Assembly (NCBI GenBank): GCA_028865845.1
Contig: JAGWJK010000325.1
Coordinates: 1-5,842 of the forward strand
DNA: 5,842 bases
Source: Rhizobiaceae bacterium
GTDB lineage: Bacteria > Pseudomonadota > Alphaproteobacteria > Rhizobiales > Rhizobiaceae
Direction: 5' to 3'
The notes under the pieces were generated by a model. It did no database searches, was not told the origin of the DNA, and worked only from the letters and a program-made list of their open reading frames with translations. A program made the position numbers and the translations under genes. Positions within the stretch are counted from its first letter, which is position 1. Each line of letters starts with the position of its first letter. Positions 1 to 5,691 of this stretch are shown here, piece after piece.

Positions 1-439
1 CCTCGCTGAACAACATCTGCCAGATAATGCCGCCGGCAATGCCCGGCACCACCCAGGCAACCAGGGCCGTCGTGCGAAGAATGGTCGTGCCGAACAGCCC
101 GCGTTTTTCGCCGCGAACGACGACAACGGCTACCGCCAGCCCGAGAATCTGCTGGCCGACCACGCTGCCGCCGACAAAGATCAGCGTCGCCCACAGAATG
201 TCGGGCAGTTGCGGCGAGCGTACCATATTGCGGATCGAATCCAGCGTGTAGTCCGAATTCTCGCCGATCAGCGTCGCATTGGTCAGCGACAAACGGAAGA
301 CGTCAAGCACCGGGTAAAGGTAGAATACGCCGATGACCAGGATGACAGGCATGATCCACGGAAGCGGCGCGCCTGCAAAGCTGCGCAGAAGGAATCCGCG
401 TCGTTGGCCCACCGGGGCCTCCATTGCAATTGGGCTCAT
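1..439 (-). CDS. ABC sugar transporter permease, MalF/UgpA type (partial, N-terminal part)
   Basis: The gene reads leftward and is cut by the window edge, so only about 146 residues of a family member normally near 290-310 residues are present. The translation begins MSPIAMEAPVGQ. It shows a hydrophobic helix at about residues 27-49 with the PWIMPVILVIGVFYLYPV pattern typical of MalF/UgpA-type sugar permeases. A periplasmic stretch around 52-80 (SLTNATLIGENSDYTL) follows, then helices at about 81-108 and 119-142 ending VVPGIAGGIIWQMLF. The EAA loop that contacts the ATPase would lie off the edge. The start at 439 follows a weak AGAGAAAG ribosome site; an in-frame ATG at 424 has none. It lies 81 bases downstream of the binding-protein gene in the same direction, the usual order for such operons. 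It is an inner-membrane subunit of a sugar importer; the substrate is not readable. Confidence 0.9.
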   Translation of the reverse strand, partial: MSPIAMEAPVGQRRGFLLRSFAGAPLPWIMPVILVIGVFYLYPVLDVFRLSLTNATLIGENSDYTLDSIRNMVRSPQLPDILWATLIFVGGSVVGQQILGLAVAVVVVRGEKRGLFGTTILRTTALVAWVVPGIAGGIIWQMLFSE

Positions 440-474
440 CTGCTTTCTCTATCCGAATGGTTCGAATGGACGTT

Positions 475-503
475 GGCGGCGCTATCGATGACGAAGCGCC
501 GCC
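475..503 (-). promoter_or_regulatory. Intercistronic GC hairpin between binding protein and permease
   Basis: A perfect 8-bp inverted repeat made only of G and C (GGCGGCGC and GCGCCGCC) surrounds a 13-base loop. It sits inside the 81-base gap between the binding-protein stop and the permease start. No T-tract follows on the minus strand, so a classical intrinsic terminator is unlikely. In binding-protein transporter operons (malE-malF is the model) stem-loops at this place protect the upstream message and lower downstream expression, which would make binding protein exceed permease. That role is inferred here. Confidence 0.5.
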
Positions 504-520
504 TCCCGATCATTGTTCGG

Positions 521-1819
521 CTAGAGGCGCTTGTAGGCCTCCATCGTTGCCGTGAAGGCTGCGTCGAGCGCGGCTTCCGGCTGCTTGGTTCCGGATAGAA
601 CATCGCCCATCATGATCTGAATCTGGTTGGAGATTTCAGGATAGATCGGCGCACCCGGACGAGCCTGTCCATTTGCCAACGCGGCCGCGAAGGTCTTGTT
701 GGCGTCGGTTGCGAAGACCGGATATTTGTCGAACAGCGACTTGCGGGTCGGCAATTGCTGCTGCAGGGCATTGGCCGGCCCCATGTAGACCTCTCGGGCG
801 AGATTGGCGCACATCTCGACCTTTTCCTTGTCCTTGCTGAAGGAGGCTATCGTCCAGCCGCCGGTGCCGGTCGAGCGCTTGTCGGCGGTCGGCCCGGGGA
901 TCGGAGAGAAGGTCCATTTGTTGAACTCGTCTTCATCGAGCGTCGCTTTCAACTGGGCATATTGCCAGTTTCCGCCGATGAACAACGCCGAGGTGCCGGC
1001 TGCCGCCGCGGCATTCAGATCGTCATAGTTGCCGATCGTGGTGACGCGTTTCGGTGCTGCACCCGAATCGACCAGATCCTTGTAATAGTTCAACGCTTTC
1101 AGGAATTTGACCTTATTGTCGCCTTCCCCGAAAATCGGCTTGCCGCTGTCATCGACCAACTGACCGCCAAGCGCCCAGTAGTTCGCCAGCCAGTCGAAGG
1201 TGGAGCCTTCATAACGGCCGGCATTGAAGATAACGCCTTCCATGCCTTGGTCCTTCGACGCAAGGGCAGCCTTCTTCAGGTCGTCCCAGGTCTGCGGCGC
1301 GTCCGGAACGATGGACTTGTTGCGATAGAGCACGCGAAGGTCGGTATCCCACCACCAGGCGCGGATCGTGCCGTCCTTATCGGTGATGCCGTTGCGGATG
1401 AACGGAAATAGGTCGGCAACTTCATCCTTGCTGAAATAGGGCGAGAAGTCGGCAAGCACATGGTTGACCATGAATTGCGACAGCACGAACGAGTCGACGG
1501 AGGCGCAATCCGGCGCGTTGCCGGCCTTAGCCTGTTCGAGCATCTTCGCCTGTTCCGTACCGATGTCGGCAGACATGAACTGCAGCTGCAGCTTCCAGTC
1601 GGGATGTTTCTTGATGAATTCCACAAACAACTTCTGATAACCGTCGGCGATTGCCGGGTCGGCATTGTTCGGACTGTCGTTTGTCAGTCGGACGATCAAA
1701 GACTTCGGAGCGTTTTCCAACCCTATTCTGTCTTTTGTCGCCAGTTCCTGGGCATGGCCGGACTGCACTGCAAATAGCATCGTGCTCAGCGCCAAGGCGC
1801 TGACAATAGACTTCATCAT
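521..1819 (-). CDS. Periplasmic sugar-binding protein of an ABC importer (extracellular solute-binding protein family 1)
   Basis: This 432-residue protein captures a sugar in the periplasm and delivers it to the inner-membrane permease. It starts with a Sec signal peptide: MMK, a hydrophobic core IVSALALSTMLFAV, then QSGHA with likely cleavage before QELA (about residue 23/24). There is no lipobox cysteine, so it should be soluble. Family marks include KKHPDWKLQLQ and GTEQAKMLEQAKAG, DCASVDS, PQTWDDLKKAA (175-185), GTSALFIGGNW (275-285) and the GTGGWTIASFSKDKEK segment (318-333). An aromatic run AWWWDTD at 154-160 could stack on a sugar ring. Two cysteines (105, 337) might pair. The ORF stays open 25 codons further upstream. 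The ATG at 1819 is preferred because GGGAGGAG lies 8 bases before it and the signal peptide begins there; the upstream ATG at 1894 sits almost on the predicted -10. It is the first gene of a leftward operon with the permease. Family is certain, substrate unknown. Confidence 0.93.
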   Translation of the reverse strand: MMKSIVSALALSTMLFAVQSGHAQELATKDRIGLENAPKSLIVRLTNDSPNNADPAIADGYQKLFVEFIKKHPDWKLQLQFMSADIGTEQAKMLEQAKAGNAPDCASVDSFVLSQFMVNHVLADFSPYFSKDEVADLFPFIRNGITDKDGTIRAWWWDTDLRVLYRNKSIVPDAPQTWDDLKKAALASKDQGMEGVIFNAGRYEGSTFDWLANYWALGGQLVDDSGKPIFGEGDNKVKFLKALNYYKDLVDSGAAPKRVTTIGNYDDLNAAAAAGTSALFIGGNWQYAQLKATLDEDEFNKWTFSPIPGPTADKRSTGTGGWTIASFSKDKEKVEMCANLAREVYMGPANALQQQLPTRKSLFDKYPVFATDANKTFAAALANGQARPGAPIYPEISNQIQIMMGDVLSGTKQPEAALDAAFTATMEAYKRL

Positions 1820-1893
1820 GATGGGTTCTCCTCCCCCATTTTGGCAAATACAGCAGGTTTGATCTGTTGACCTATCCTCATTTCCGTGCTGCA

Positions 1894-1922
1894 TTGATTA
1901 GATTAAGTTACTTTGATTTGAT
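1894..1922. repeat. Direct repeat overlapping the binding-protein promoter; possible operator
   Basis: TTGATTAGAT (1894-1903) and TTGATTTGAT (1913-1922) match at 9 of 10 bases and start 19 bases apart, close to two helical turns, so a regulator could meet both on one DNA face. They cover the -10 and the edge of the -35 of the predicted promoter. A looser third copy, TTGATCTGTT, lies at 1859-1868. The near-palindrome TTGATGTCAA (1918-1927) covers the -35. Which protein binds, if any, is unknown; the ROK protein in this window is the nearest candidate. Confidence 0.35.
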
Positions 1923-1927
1923 GTCAA
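1897..1927 (-). promoter_or_regulatory. Predicted housekeeping promoter of the sugar-binding-protein operon
   Basis: Read on the minus strand, TTGACA (1927-1922) is a perfect -35 hexamer, preceded by C as in the CTTGAC form common in alphaproteobacteria. Two -10 candidates follow. TAATCT (1905-1900) has a 16-base spacer but matches only 3 of 6 bases. TCTAAT (1902-1897) matches 5 of 6 bases but needs a 19-base spacer. Either gives a leader of roughly 70 bases before the ATG at 1819. The compromise between spacing and -10 match suggests a promoter that may depend on an activator or be finely regulated. Confidence 0.55.
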
Positions 1928-1951
1928 GCCGGAACCTGGGAGGAGCGAAAA

Positions 1952-1975
1952 ATGGCGATTTTTAGGAAAACATAG
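1952..1975 (+). CDS. Possible seven-codon leader peptide ORF (MAIFRKT)
   Basis: GGGAGGAG at 1938-1945 is followed after six bases by ATG at 1952, six further sense codons and TAG. The site is as strong as those of the two flanking genes, and TGGGAGGA recurs before the oxidoreductase at 2096-2103. It reads toward the oxidoreductase, whose ATG is 132 bases beyond the stop. A translated leader affecting the downstream gene, or the stump of an eroded gene, would both fit. No run of a single amino acid marks it as a classical attenuator. Chance occurrence is also possible, and expression needs a promoter upstream that I could not locate convincingly. Confidence 0.25.
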   Translation: MAIFRKT

Positions 1976-2024
1976 CGCCCGGCGGCAGAACTGGAACACC
2001 TCATCTCACAACTTTTGAACGGTG

Positions 2025-2087
2025 AAGCTCGAAGCGGCTCTACCGCGTCTGCCGTTTGCTCGAGCTTGAGTGCTTGACGCGGAGCAA
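2025..2087 (+). promoter_or_regulatory. Two overlapping inverted repeats in the oxidoreductase leader
   Basis: AAGCTCGA (2025-2032) is the exact reverse complement of TCGAGCTT (2060-2067), 27 bases apart. TTGCTC (2056-2061) is the exact reverse complement of GAGCAA (2082-2087), 20 bases apart. The two pairings share bases 2060-2061, so in RNA both stems cannot form fully at once. The second ends ten bases before the ribosome site of the oxidoreductase (2097-2103). They could be RNA switches or protein-binding palindromes. Loops are long, which weakens the RNA reading. Confidence 0.25.
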
Positions 2088-2107
2088 CGATCCTATGGGA
2101 GGACATC

Positions 2108-3154
2108 ATGCGCTTACTTATTCTTGGCACCGGCGGCATGGCCGATAGGCATGCGACAAGTTTCAAGGCGATCGAGGGCGTCAGCGTCGTCGGCGGTGTC
2201 GACGTTATTCCCGAACGGCTTGCGACCTTCTGCGGCCTGCACGGCATCCCGAACCAGTTCGCGTCGCTTGAGGAGGCACTCGCCTGGGGCGAGTTCGATG
2301 CCGTTGCCAATGTCACGCCGGACCGTGTCCATCACCCCACCACGATGCAGGCCATCGCCGCCGGCAAACACGTCTTCTGCGAAAAGCCGCTGGCGACCGA
2401 CGCCGGCAAAGCCATGGAAATGACGGAAGCGATCGAGAAATCGGGCAAGGTCGGCATGGTCAATTTCACCTATCGCAACTCGCCTGCCCTGCAAAAAGGC
2501 CGGCAGATGGTCTTGGCCGGAGAAATCGGCGCCGTTCGCCATGTCGAGGCGTCGCATCTGCAGAGCTGGCTTGTCGGCAATGCCTGGGGCGATTGGAAGA
2601 CGGAAAGCAAGTGGCTGTGGCGTCTCAGCAAGAAGCATGGCTCGAACGGCGCGCTTGGCGATATCGGCATTCACATCGTCGACTTCGCGTCCTACGGCTC
2701 GGGGCTCGACGTCGCGCATGTCTTTGGGCGGCTGAAGACGTTTTCCAAGGCGCCGGGCGACAAAATCGGCGAATACGATCTCGATGCCAATGACAGCTTC
2801 ACCATGAATGTCGACTTTACCTCCGGCGCGATTGGCACGATCCAGGCGACGCGCACCGCCGCCGGACAGCTCGATCAGCTGCGGCTGCGTGTCTATGGGG
2901 AAACCGGTTCGATCGAAATGATTTACGATACCGGCCAATCGACGTTGCGCGCCTGCCTGGGCGCTGACGTCAACACCGCCACGTGGCGCGACATCCCGTT
3001 CGATCCCGTCGACACCAACTATCAACGCTTCGTACAGGCGGTCAGGGCGGGCAAGACGCAGGAGCCGTCCTTCCGCCGCGCCGCGAATATCCAGAAGGTG
3101 CTCGACAAGGCGATGGCATCGGACTTAAGCCACAAGGATGAAGCGGTCGATTGA
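2108..3154 (+). CDS. Gfo/Idh/MocA family NAD(P)-dependent oxidoreductase
   Basis: This 348-residue protein has the usual family length. It should oxidise or reduce a hydroxyl/carbonyl of a sugar, inositol or glycoside with NAD(P) in the cytoplasm. The N-terminal Rossmann fold opens with LLILGTGGMADRHATSF (3-19), the G-x-G dinucleotide loop. An acidic residue at 32 (GGVDVIPER) closes the second strand, as in many NAD-preferring members. The family EKP motif is at 92-94, with Lys93 the expected catalytic lysine. The C-terminal domain carries GDIGIHIVD at 184-192, with Asp185 and His189 matching the catalytic D-x-x-x-H pair of inositol dehydrogenases. A C-terminal helix (QEPSFRRAANIQKVLDKA, 318-335) is also typical. 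GGGAGGA sits four bases before the ATG. It is divergent from the sugar-importer operon, suggesting it acts on the imported compound or a product of it. All key residues are present; the substrate is not recognisable. Confidence 0.92.
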   Translation: MRLLILGTGGMADRHATSFKAIEGVSVVGGVDVIPERLATFCGLHGIPNQFASLEEALAWGEFDAVANVTPDRVHHPTTMQAIAAGKHVFCEKPLATDAGKAMEMTEAIEKSGKVGMVNFTYRNSPALQKGRQMVLAGEIGAVRHVEASHLQSWLVGNAWGDWKTESKWLWRLSKKHGSNGALGDIGIHIVDFASYGSGLDVAHVFGRLKTFSKAPGDKIGEYDLDANDSFTMNVDFTSGAIGTIQATRTAAGQLDQLRLRVYGETGSIEMIYDTGQSTLRACLGADVNTATWRDIPFDPVDTNYQRFVQAVRAGKTQEPSFRRAANIQKVLDKAMASDLSHKDEAVD

Positions 3155-3160
3155 TCCGCA

Positions 3161-3199
3161 AGCGGCGCCCGAAACCGGTCAGTGGTGAGGTGCGCCGTT
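3161..3199. terminator. Possible hairpin between convergent genes
   Basis: In the 44-base gap between the oxidoreductase stop and the ROK stop, AGCGGCGC (3161-3168) can pair with GCGCCGTT (3192-3199), giving eight pairs including one G-U around a 23-base interior. It lies seven bases after the oxidoreductase stop and touches the ROK stop codon. No T-tract follows on either strand and the loop is long, so this may be a weak bidirectional terminator or may not terminate at all. No better terminator is visible here. Confidence 0.3.
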
Positions 3200-4341
3200 C
3201 ATCCTGCCGTCGGCGATGGCAGCAGCGCATCGAAAAAGGGTAACAGGGCGGCACCGATCGCGATGCCGCCGCCATTGAAGCTTGCTGGCCGGATCGGCGA
3301 TATCCATGGCGTCAGAAATGGTCGGATGGTGGTGTTGCGGCGCTCGATCGACATTTGATGGATCAATGCTTCGACAACGCCACGCGGCAAGTCACTGCCG
3401 ATCAGGATGGCGCCGGGGGCAAGAAAACCCGCAGTCGCCACGATGGCGTCGAGCAGGTGACCAGCCGCGTTCTTCACCCAGTCCGATACCGCGGCCGACA
3501 TCGGCAATTCCTCGCCGGAAAGCAGCGCCGCAAACTCGTCCGTCGCAAGGCTCGTTTCCAGGGCGCGGAGACCGACGACACTATCAAGCCTGATATGGTC
3601 CGGCCCGGTCCGCATGGCGCCGATGCTGCCCGCCCGGCCATGCATGCCGGCGAAGGGTACGCCACGAACGAGAAGGGCCGCCTCCACCGTATCGTCGATA
3701 ATGACCATCACCAGGCCGCCCTCCGGCATCGGGCCGCCGATCGTCCGCTCCGCCAGCACCGCCGCGACGCAGTCACGCTCCTTAAAAACAGGGAGGGACC
3801 GCGAGCCAAGCTCCATCGAAGCAATATCGATTTCATCCACGGAATTGGCGGCAATGCCAATACCCACGAGGCGGGCCGTCGCAATGGCTTCAGTCAGGAG
3901 CCGACAGGCAGCGTTTTCGATGCAGGCGAGCAGCCCCTTTGCCGGATCGATTGTCGTTCTCTGGCGGATCTGGCCGCTGAGATCGACCAGAACCGCTTCC
4001 GGACGAGCATTGCCCCAGCGAATCCCGATCGAGAAGGCGCCGTCCGGGTTCAACGCGAATTCGGTGGAGGACGTGCTTGCCGAGGCATCCCTGCGCCTTC
4101 TGGAGGACACGAGACCATCGTCTTCCAAGCGCCGCAATATATTAGTGATGCCCGGTCCACTCAGGCCGGTCCGCCGTCCGAGTTCCAGCCTCGTCAAAGG
4201 GCCGAAGCGCCGAATGGCCTCCAGAACCACGCGGAAATTCCGGTCGGCGATTTCGGTCGATCTGAGACCGACCCTCTTTGACACCGCCACCCCGAGTTCC
4301 GCTCGGGATCGCGTCCGCACATCTGACCGGGTATGCCGCAT
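3199..4341 (-). CDS. ROK-family transcriptional regulator with degenerate zinc and sugar sites
   Basis: This 380-residue protein has the layout of the NagC/Mlc/XylR branch. A winged helix-turn-helix lies at about 35-80 (FRVVLEAIRRFGPLTRLELG, then RRTGLSGPGITNILRRLEDDGLV), followed by a ROK effector domain from about 100 to 375. In the effector domain ERDCVAAVLAE (188-198) keeps the Asp but has Arg where Asn is usual. GMHGRAGSIGA (232-242) has Ser and Ala where GE-x-GH is usual. At 253-262 the zinc motif C-x-C-G-x-x-G-C-x-E reads DSVVGLRALE, with all three cysteines gone and only the final Glu kept. The ATG at 4341 is chosen because AAGAGGA precedes it closely; an ATG at 4377 has no ribosome site. 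A basic 25-residue extension precedes the usual GLRSTEIADRN start, so GTG codons at 4290 or 4284 remain possible. It is convergent with the oxidoreductase and probably controls the sugar locus and itself. Confidence 0.88.
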   Translation of the reverse strand: MRHTRSDVRTRSRAELGVAVSKRVGLRSTEIADRNFRVVLEAIRRFGPLTRLELGRRTGLSGPGITNILRRLEDDGLVSSRRRRDASASTSSTEFALNPDGAFSIGIRWGNARPEAVLVDLSGQIRQRTTIDPAKGLLACIENAACRLLTEAIATARLVGIGIAANSVDEIDIASMELGSRSLPVFKERDCVAAVLAERTIGGPMPEGGLVMVIIDDTVEAALLVRGVPFAGMHGRAGSIGAMRTGPDHIRLDSVVGLRALETSLATDEFAALLSGEELPMSAAVSDWVKNAAGHLLDAIVATAGFLAPGAILIGSDLPRGVVEALIHQMSIERRNTTIRPFLTPWISPIRPASFNGGGIAIGAALLPFFDALLPSPTAG

Positions 4342-4373
4342 ATATCCTCTTCTCGACCTCGCCGTTGAACGCT

Positions 4374-4407
4374 GCATCGCACAATATATTTATCACCGGT
4401 GCGATGC
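4374..4407 (-). promoter_or_regulatory. Perfect 9-bp inverted repeat upstream of the ROK gene; candidate operator/promoter
   Basis: GCATCGCAC (4374-4382) and GTGCGATGC (4399-4407) are exact reverse complements separated by 16 mostly AT-rich bases. On the minus strand the spacer contains TATATT (4388-4383), a 5-of-6 match to a -10 box. TCGACA (4414-4409) resembles a -35 but lies 20 bases away, so the promoter is uncertain. The element lies 33-66 bases before the ROK start, as expected for an autoregulatory operator. It could instead be a stem-loop at the end of the MFS transcript, but no T-tract follows. Confidence 0.45.
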
Positions 4408-4488
4408 TTGTCGAGGCACGTGCGAGGACTTGGCTCTCCACGGCAGGCCCGATCGGCATGTTCCGCCGCCGGACTTCGGCCAGCCATC

Positions 4489-5691
4489 TCACCGGCGTCG
4501 TTGCAGTAGCGTAAGACCGAAGATCACCAGTCCGACCGACGTGACCGCGAAGCCGGCCCAGGCGGCGGAGAGGAGACCGTAACCCGCAGCGATCGTAACG
4601 CTGCCTGCCCAGGCACCGATGGCATTGGCGACATTCAACGAGGCGAGGTTCATGGCGCCCATCAGGCTCGGAGCTTCGGGAGCAAACCGGGTGAGGCGCA
4701 CTTGGATCGTGGGAATTGCGGCCATCATTGCAGCTCCCACGCCGAACATGGCCGGGAAGAAGACCCAAGGGTTGGCGCCGCTAACGGCGAGTGCGGCAAG
4801 AATGAGAAGCGCGCTGCCGAAGCCGATGGCAATGCCACGAGCCGGATACCGATCGGCGAGCCTGCCGCCATAGATATTGCCGGCCGTCATGCCGATACCG
4901 AACAGGGCGAGCGCTGTCGGGATCATCTCAGGCGCGAGCTTGACGACGTCGGTCACCAGAGGCGCGATGAACGTATAGACCGCGAAAATGCTGGCGACAC
5001 CGACAGCGGCGACGAGCATGACACCCCATACCCGCCCCTTGCGCAACGCGGAGACCTCCTGAATGACGGAGACGCCGTGGAGTGCTTTGGTGCGTGGCAC
5101 CCACTGCCAGATAGCGCCGAGCGCAAGGGTGGAGAATGCCGCAACGGCGAGATAGGTTTCACGCCAACCGATCGTCTGGCCGAGGAACGTGGCAAGCGGC
5201 GATCCGACAATGGTCGCAACGGTAAGCCCGGTCATCACGATCGCGAAAGCCTTGCCGGCCTGGCCGGGCCCGACGATGTAGGACGCAACCACCGCGCCGG
5301 CGCCGAAATAAGCACCTTGGGGCAAACCGCTGATAAAGCGTGCCAGCATCAGCAAACCAAGGTTCGAAGCCACGGCTGATAGCACGTTGCCAAGGATGAA
5401 GAGGCCCATGAGAAGAATGAGAAGCGTGCGGCGATTGAGCCGGGCGGCGGCAAGCGTCACCAGCGGAGCACCAATCACGACACCGAAAGCGTAAGCGGTG
5501 ATCGCATTGGTGGCTTCCGGCACGCTGATGCCAAGACTATCCGAAAACAGCTGAATAATGCCCATGCTGGCAAATTCCGACGTTCCGATCGAGAAGCTGC
5601 CGAGCGCGAGTGCAAGCAGCGTCAGCGTTTGAGCACGAGTACCCTCAGCCGGTGCGGGAGCATAGACCTGAGTTTGCGAGACGGTTGCCAC
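4489..5691 (-). CDS. MFS transporter, DHA1 family (YdhP/AraJ-like)
   Basis: With a GTG start at 5691 the protein has 400 residues, normal for this family of proton-coupled exporters in the inner membrane. Twelve hydrophobic segments fit at about 22-44, 62-82, 90-108, 112-136, 147-170, 178-198, 221-246, 257-277, 286-304, 308-328, 345-367 and 372-394. Family marks are GSFSIGTSEFASMG (31-44), ITAYAFGVVIGAPLVTLAAA (64-83), GNVLSAVASN (101-110), the motif-C-like GSPLATFLGQTIGWRETY (163-180) and the second-half motif-A GGRLADRYPARG (275-286). The layout resembles E. coli YdhP and AraJ, whose substrates range from sugars to purines and drugs. The frame stays open to an ATG at 5835, but those 48 extra codons (CFLKCWEC and so on) look nothing like the family, whereas AAAGGA lies eight bases before the GTG. 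It is 147 bases upstream of ROK in the same direction. A role in the sugar locus is not shown. Confidence 0.9.
   Translation of the reverse strand: MATVSQTQVYAPAPAEGTRAQTLTLLALALGSFSIGTSEFASMGIIQLFSDSLGISVPEATNAITAYAFGVVIGAPLVTLAAARLNRRTLLILLMGLFILGNVLSAVASNLGLLMLARFISGLPQGAYFGAGAVVASYIVGPGQAGKAFAIVMTGLTVATIVGSPLATFLGQTIGWRETYLAVAAFSTLALGAIWQWVPRTKALHGVSVIQEVSALRKGRVWGVMLVAAVGVASIFAVYTFIAPLVTDVVKLAPEMIPTALALFGIGMTAGNIYGGRLADRYPARGIAIGFGSALLILAALAVSGANPWVFFPAMFGVGAAMMAAIPTIQVRLTRFAPEAPSLMGAMNLASLNVANAIGAWAGSVTIAAGYGLLSAAWAGFAVTSVGLVIFGLTLLQRRR

Larger units (their letters stand above)
1820..2107. other. Divergent intergenic control region
   Basis: This 288-base stretch separates the leftward binding-protein gene from the rightward oxidoreductase and must carry the promoters for both. 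Its left half is distinctly more AT-rich than the genes. It contains a recognisable promoter for the binding protein and short direct repeats of the TTGAT type. A seven-codon ORF with a strong ribosome site lies near its middle, and two overlapping inverted repeats lie close to the oxidoreductase. I found no convincing -35/-10 pair for the oxidoreductase: TTGACC at 1867-1872 and TTGAAC at 2015-2020 have only poor -10 partners. Confidence 0.7.

Noticed and set aside
1820..1894. N-terminal extension of the sugar-binding protein to the ATG at 1894
   Set aside because: It would bury the signal peptide behind 25 polar residues, and the ATG falls next to the predicted -10. The ATG at 1819 has a strong ribosome site.
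2114..3025. Open frame of 303 codons on the minus strand opposite the oxidoreductase
   Set aside because: It lies antisense within a clear Gfo/Idh/MocA gene. Its translation has no family features and is rich in Arg, Gly and Ala, as expected from the opposite strand of GC-rich coding DNA.
4135..4390. CAATATATT found both inside the ROK gene (4135-4143) and at its promoter (4382-4390)
   Set aside because: The inner copy encodes conserved HTH residues (N-I-L-R) and the shared nine bases are simple AT alternation. This is insufficient evidence for a second operator.
4464..4482. Short GCCG/CGGC pairing just after the MFS stop as a terminator
   Set aside because: Only four pairs with a small loop and no T-tract; such pairings are frequent by chance in this GC-rich DNA.
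3355..4582. Long plus-strand open frames opposite the ROK gene (308 and 322 codons)
   Set aside because: Both lie antisense to ROK, have low-complexity Arg/Ala/Ser/Pro-rich translations and lack ribosome sites; they are by-products of high third-position GC.
4702..5379. Plus-strand open frame of 225 codons opposite the MFS gene
   Set aside because: The predicted protein is very polar (Arg, Asp, Glu, Gly), mirroring hydrophobic membrane codons on the real strand; no family resemblance.
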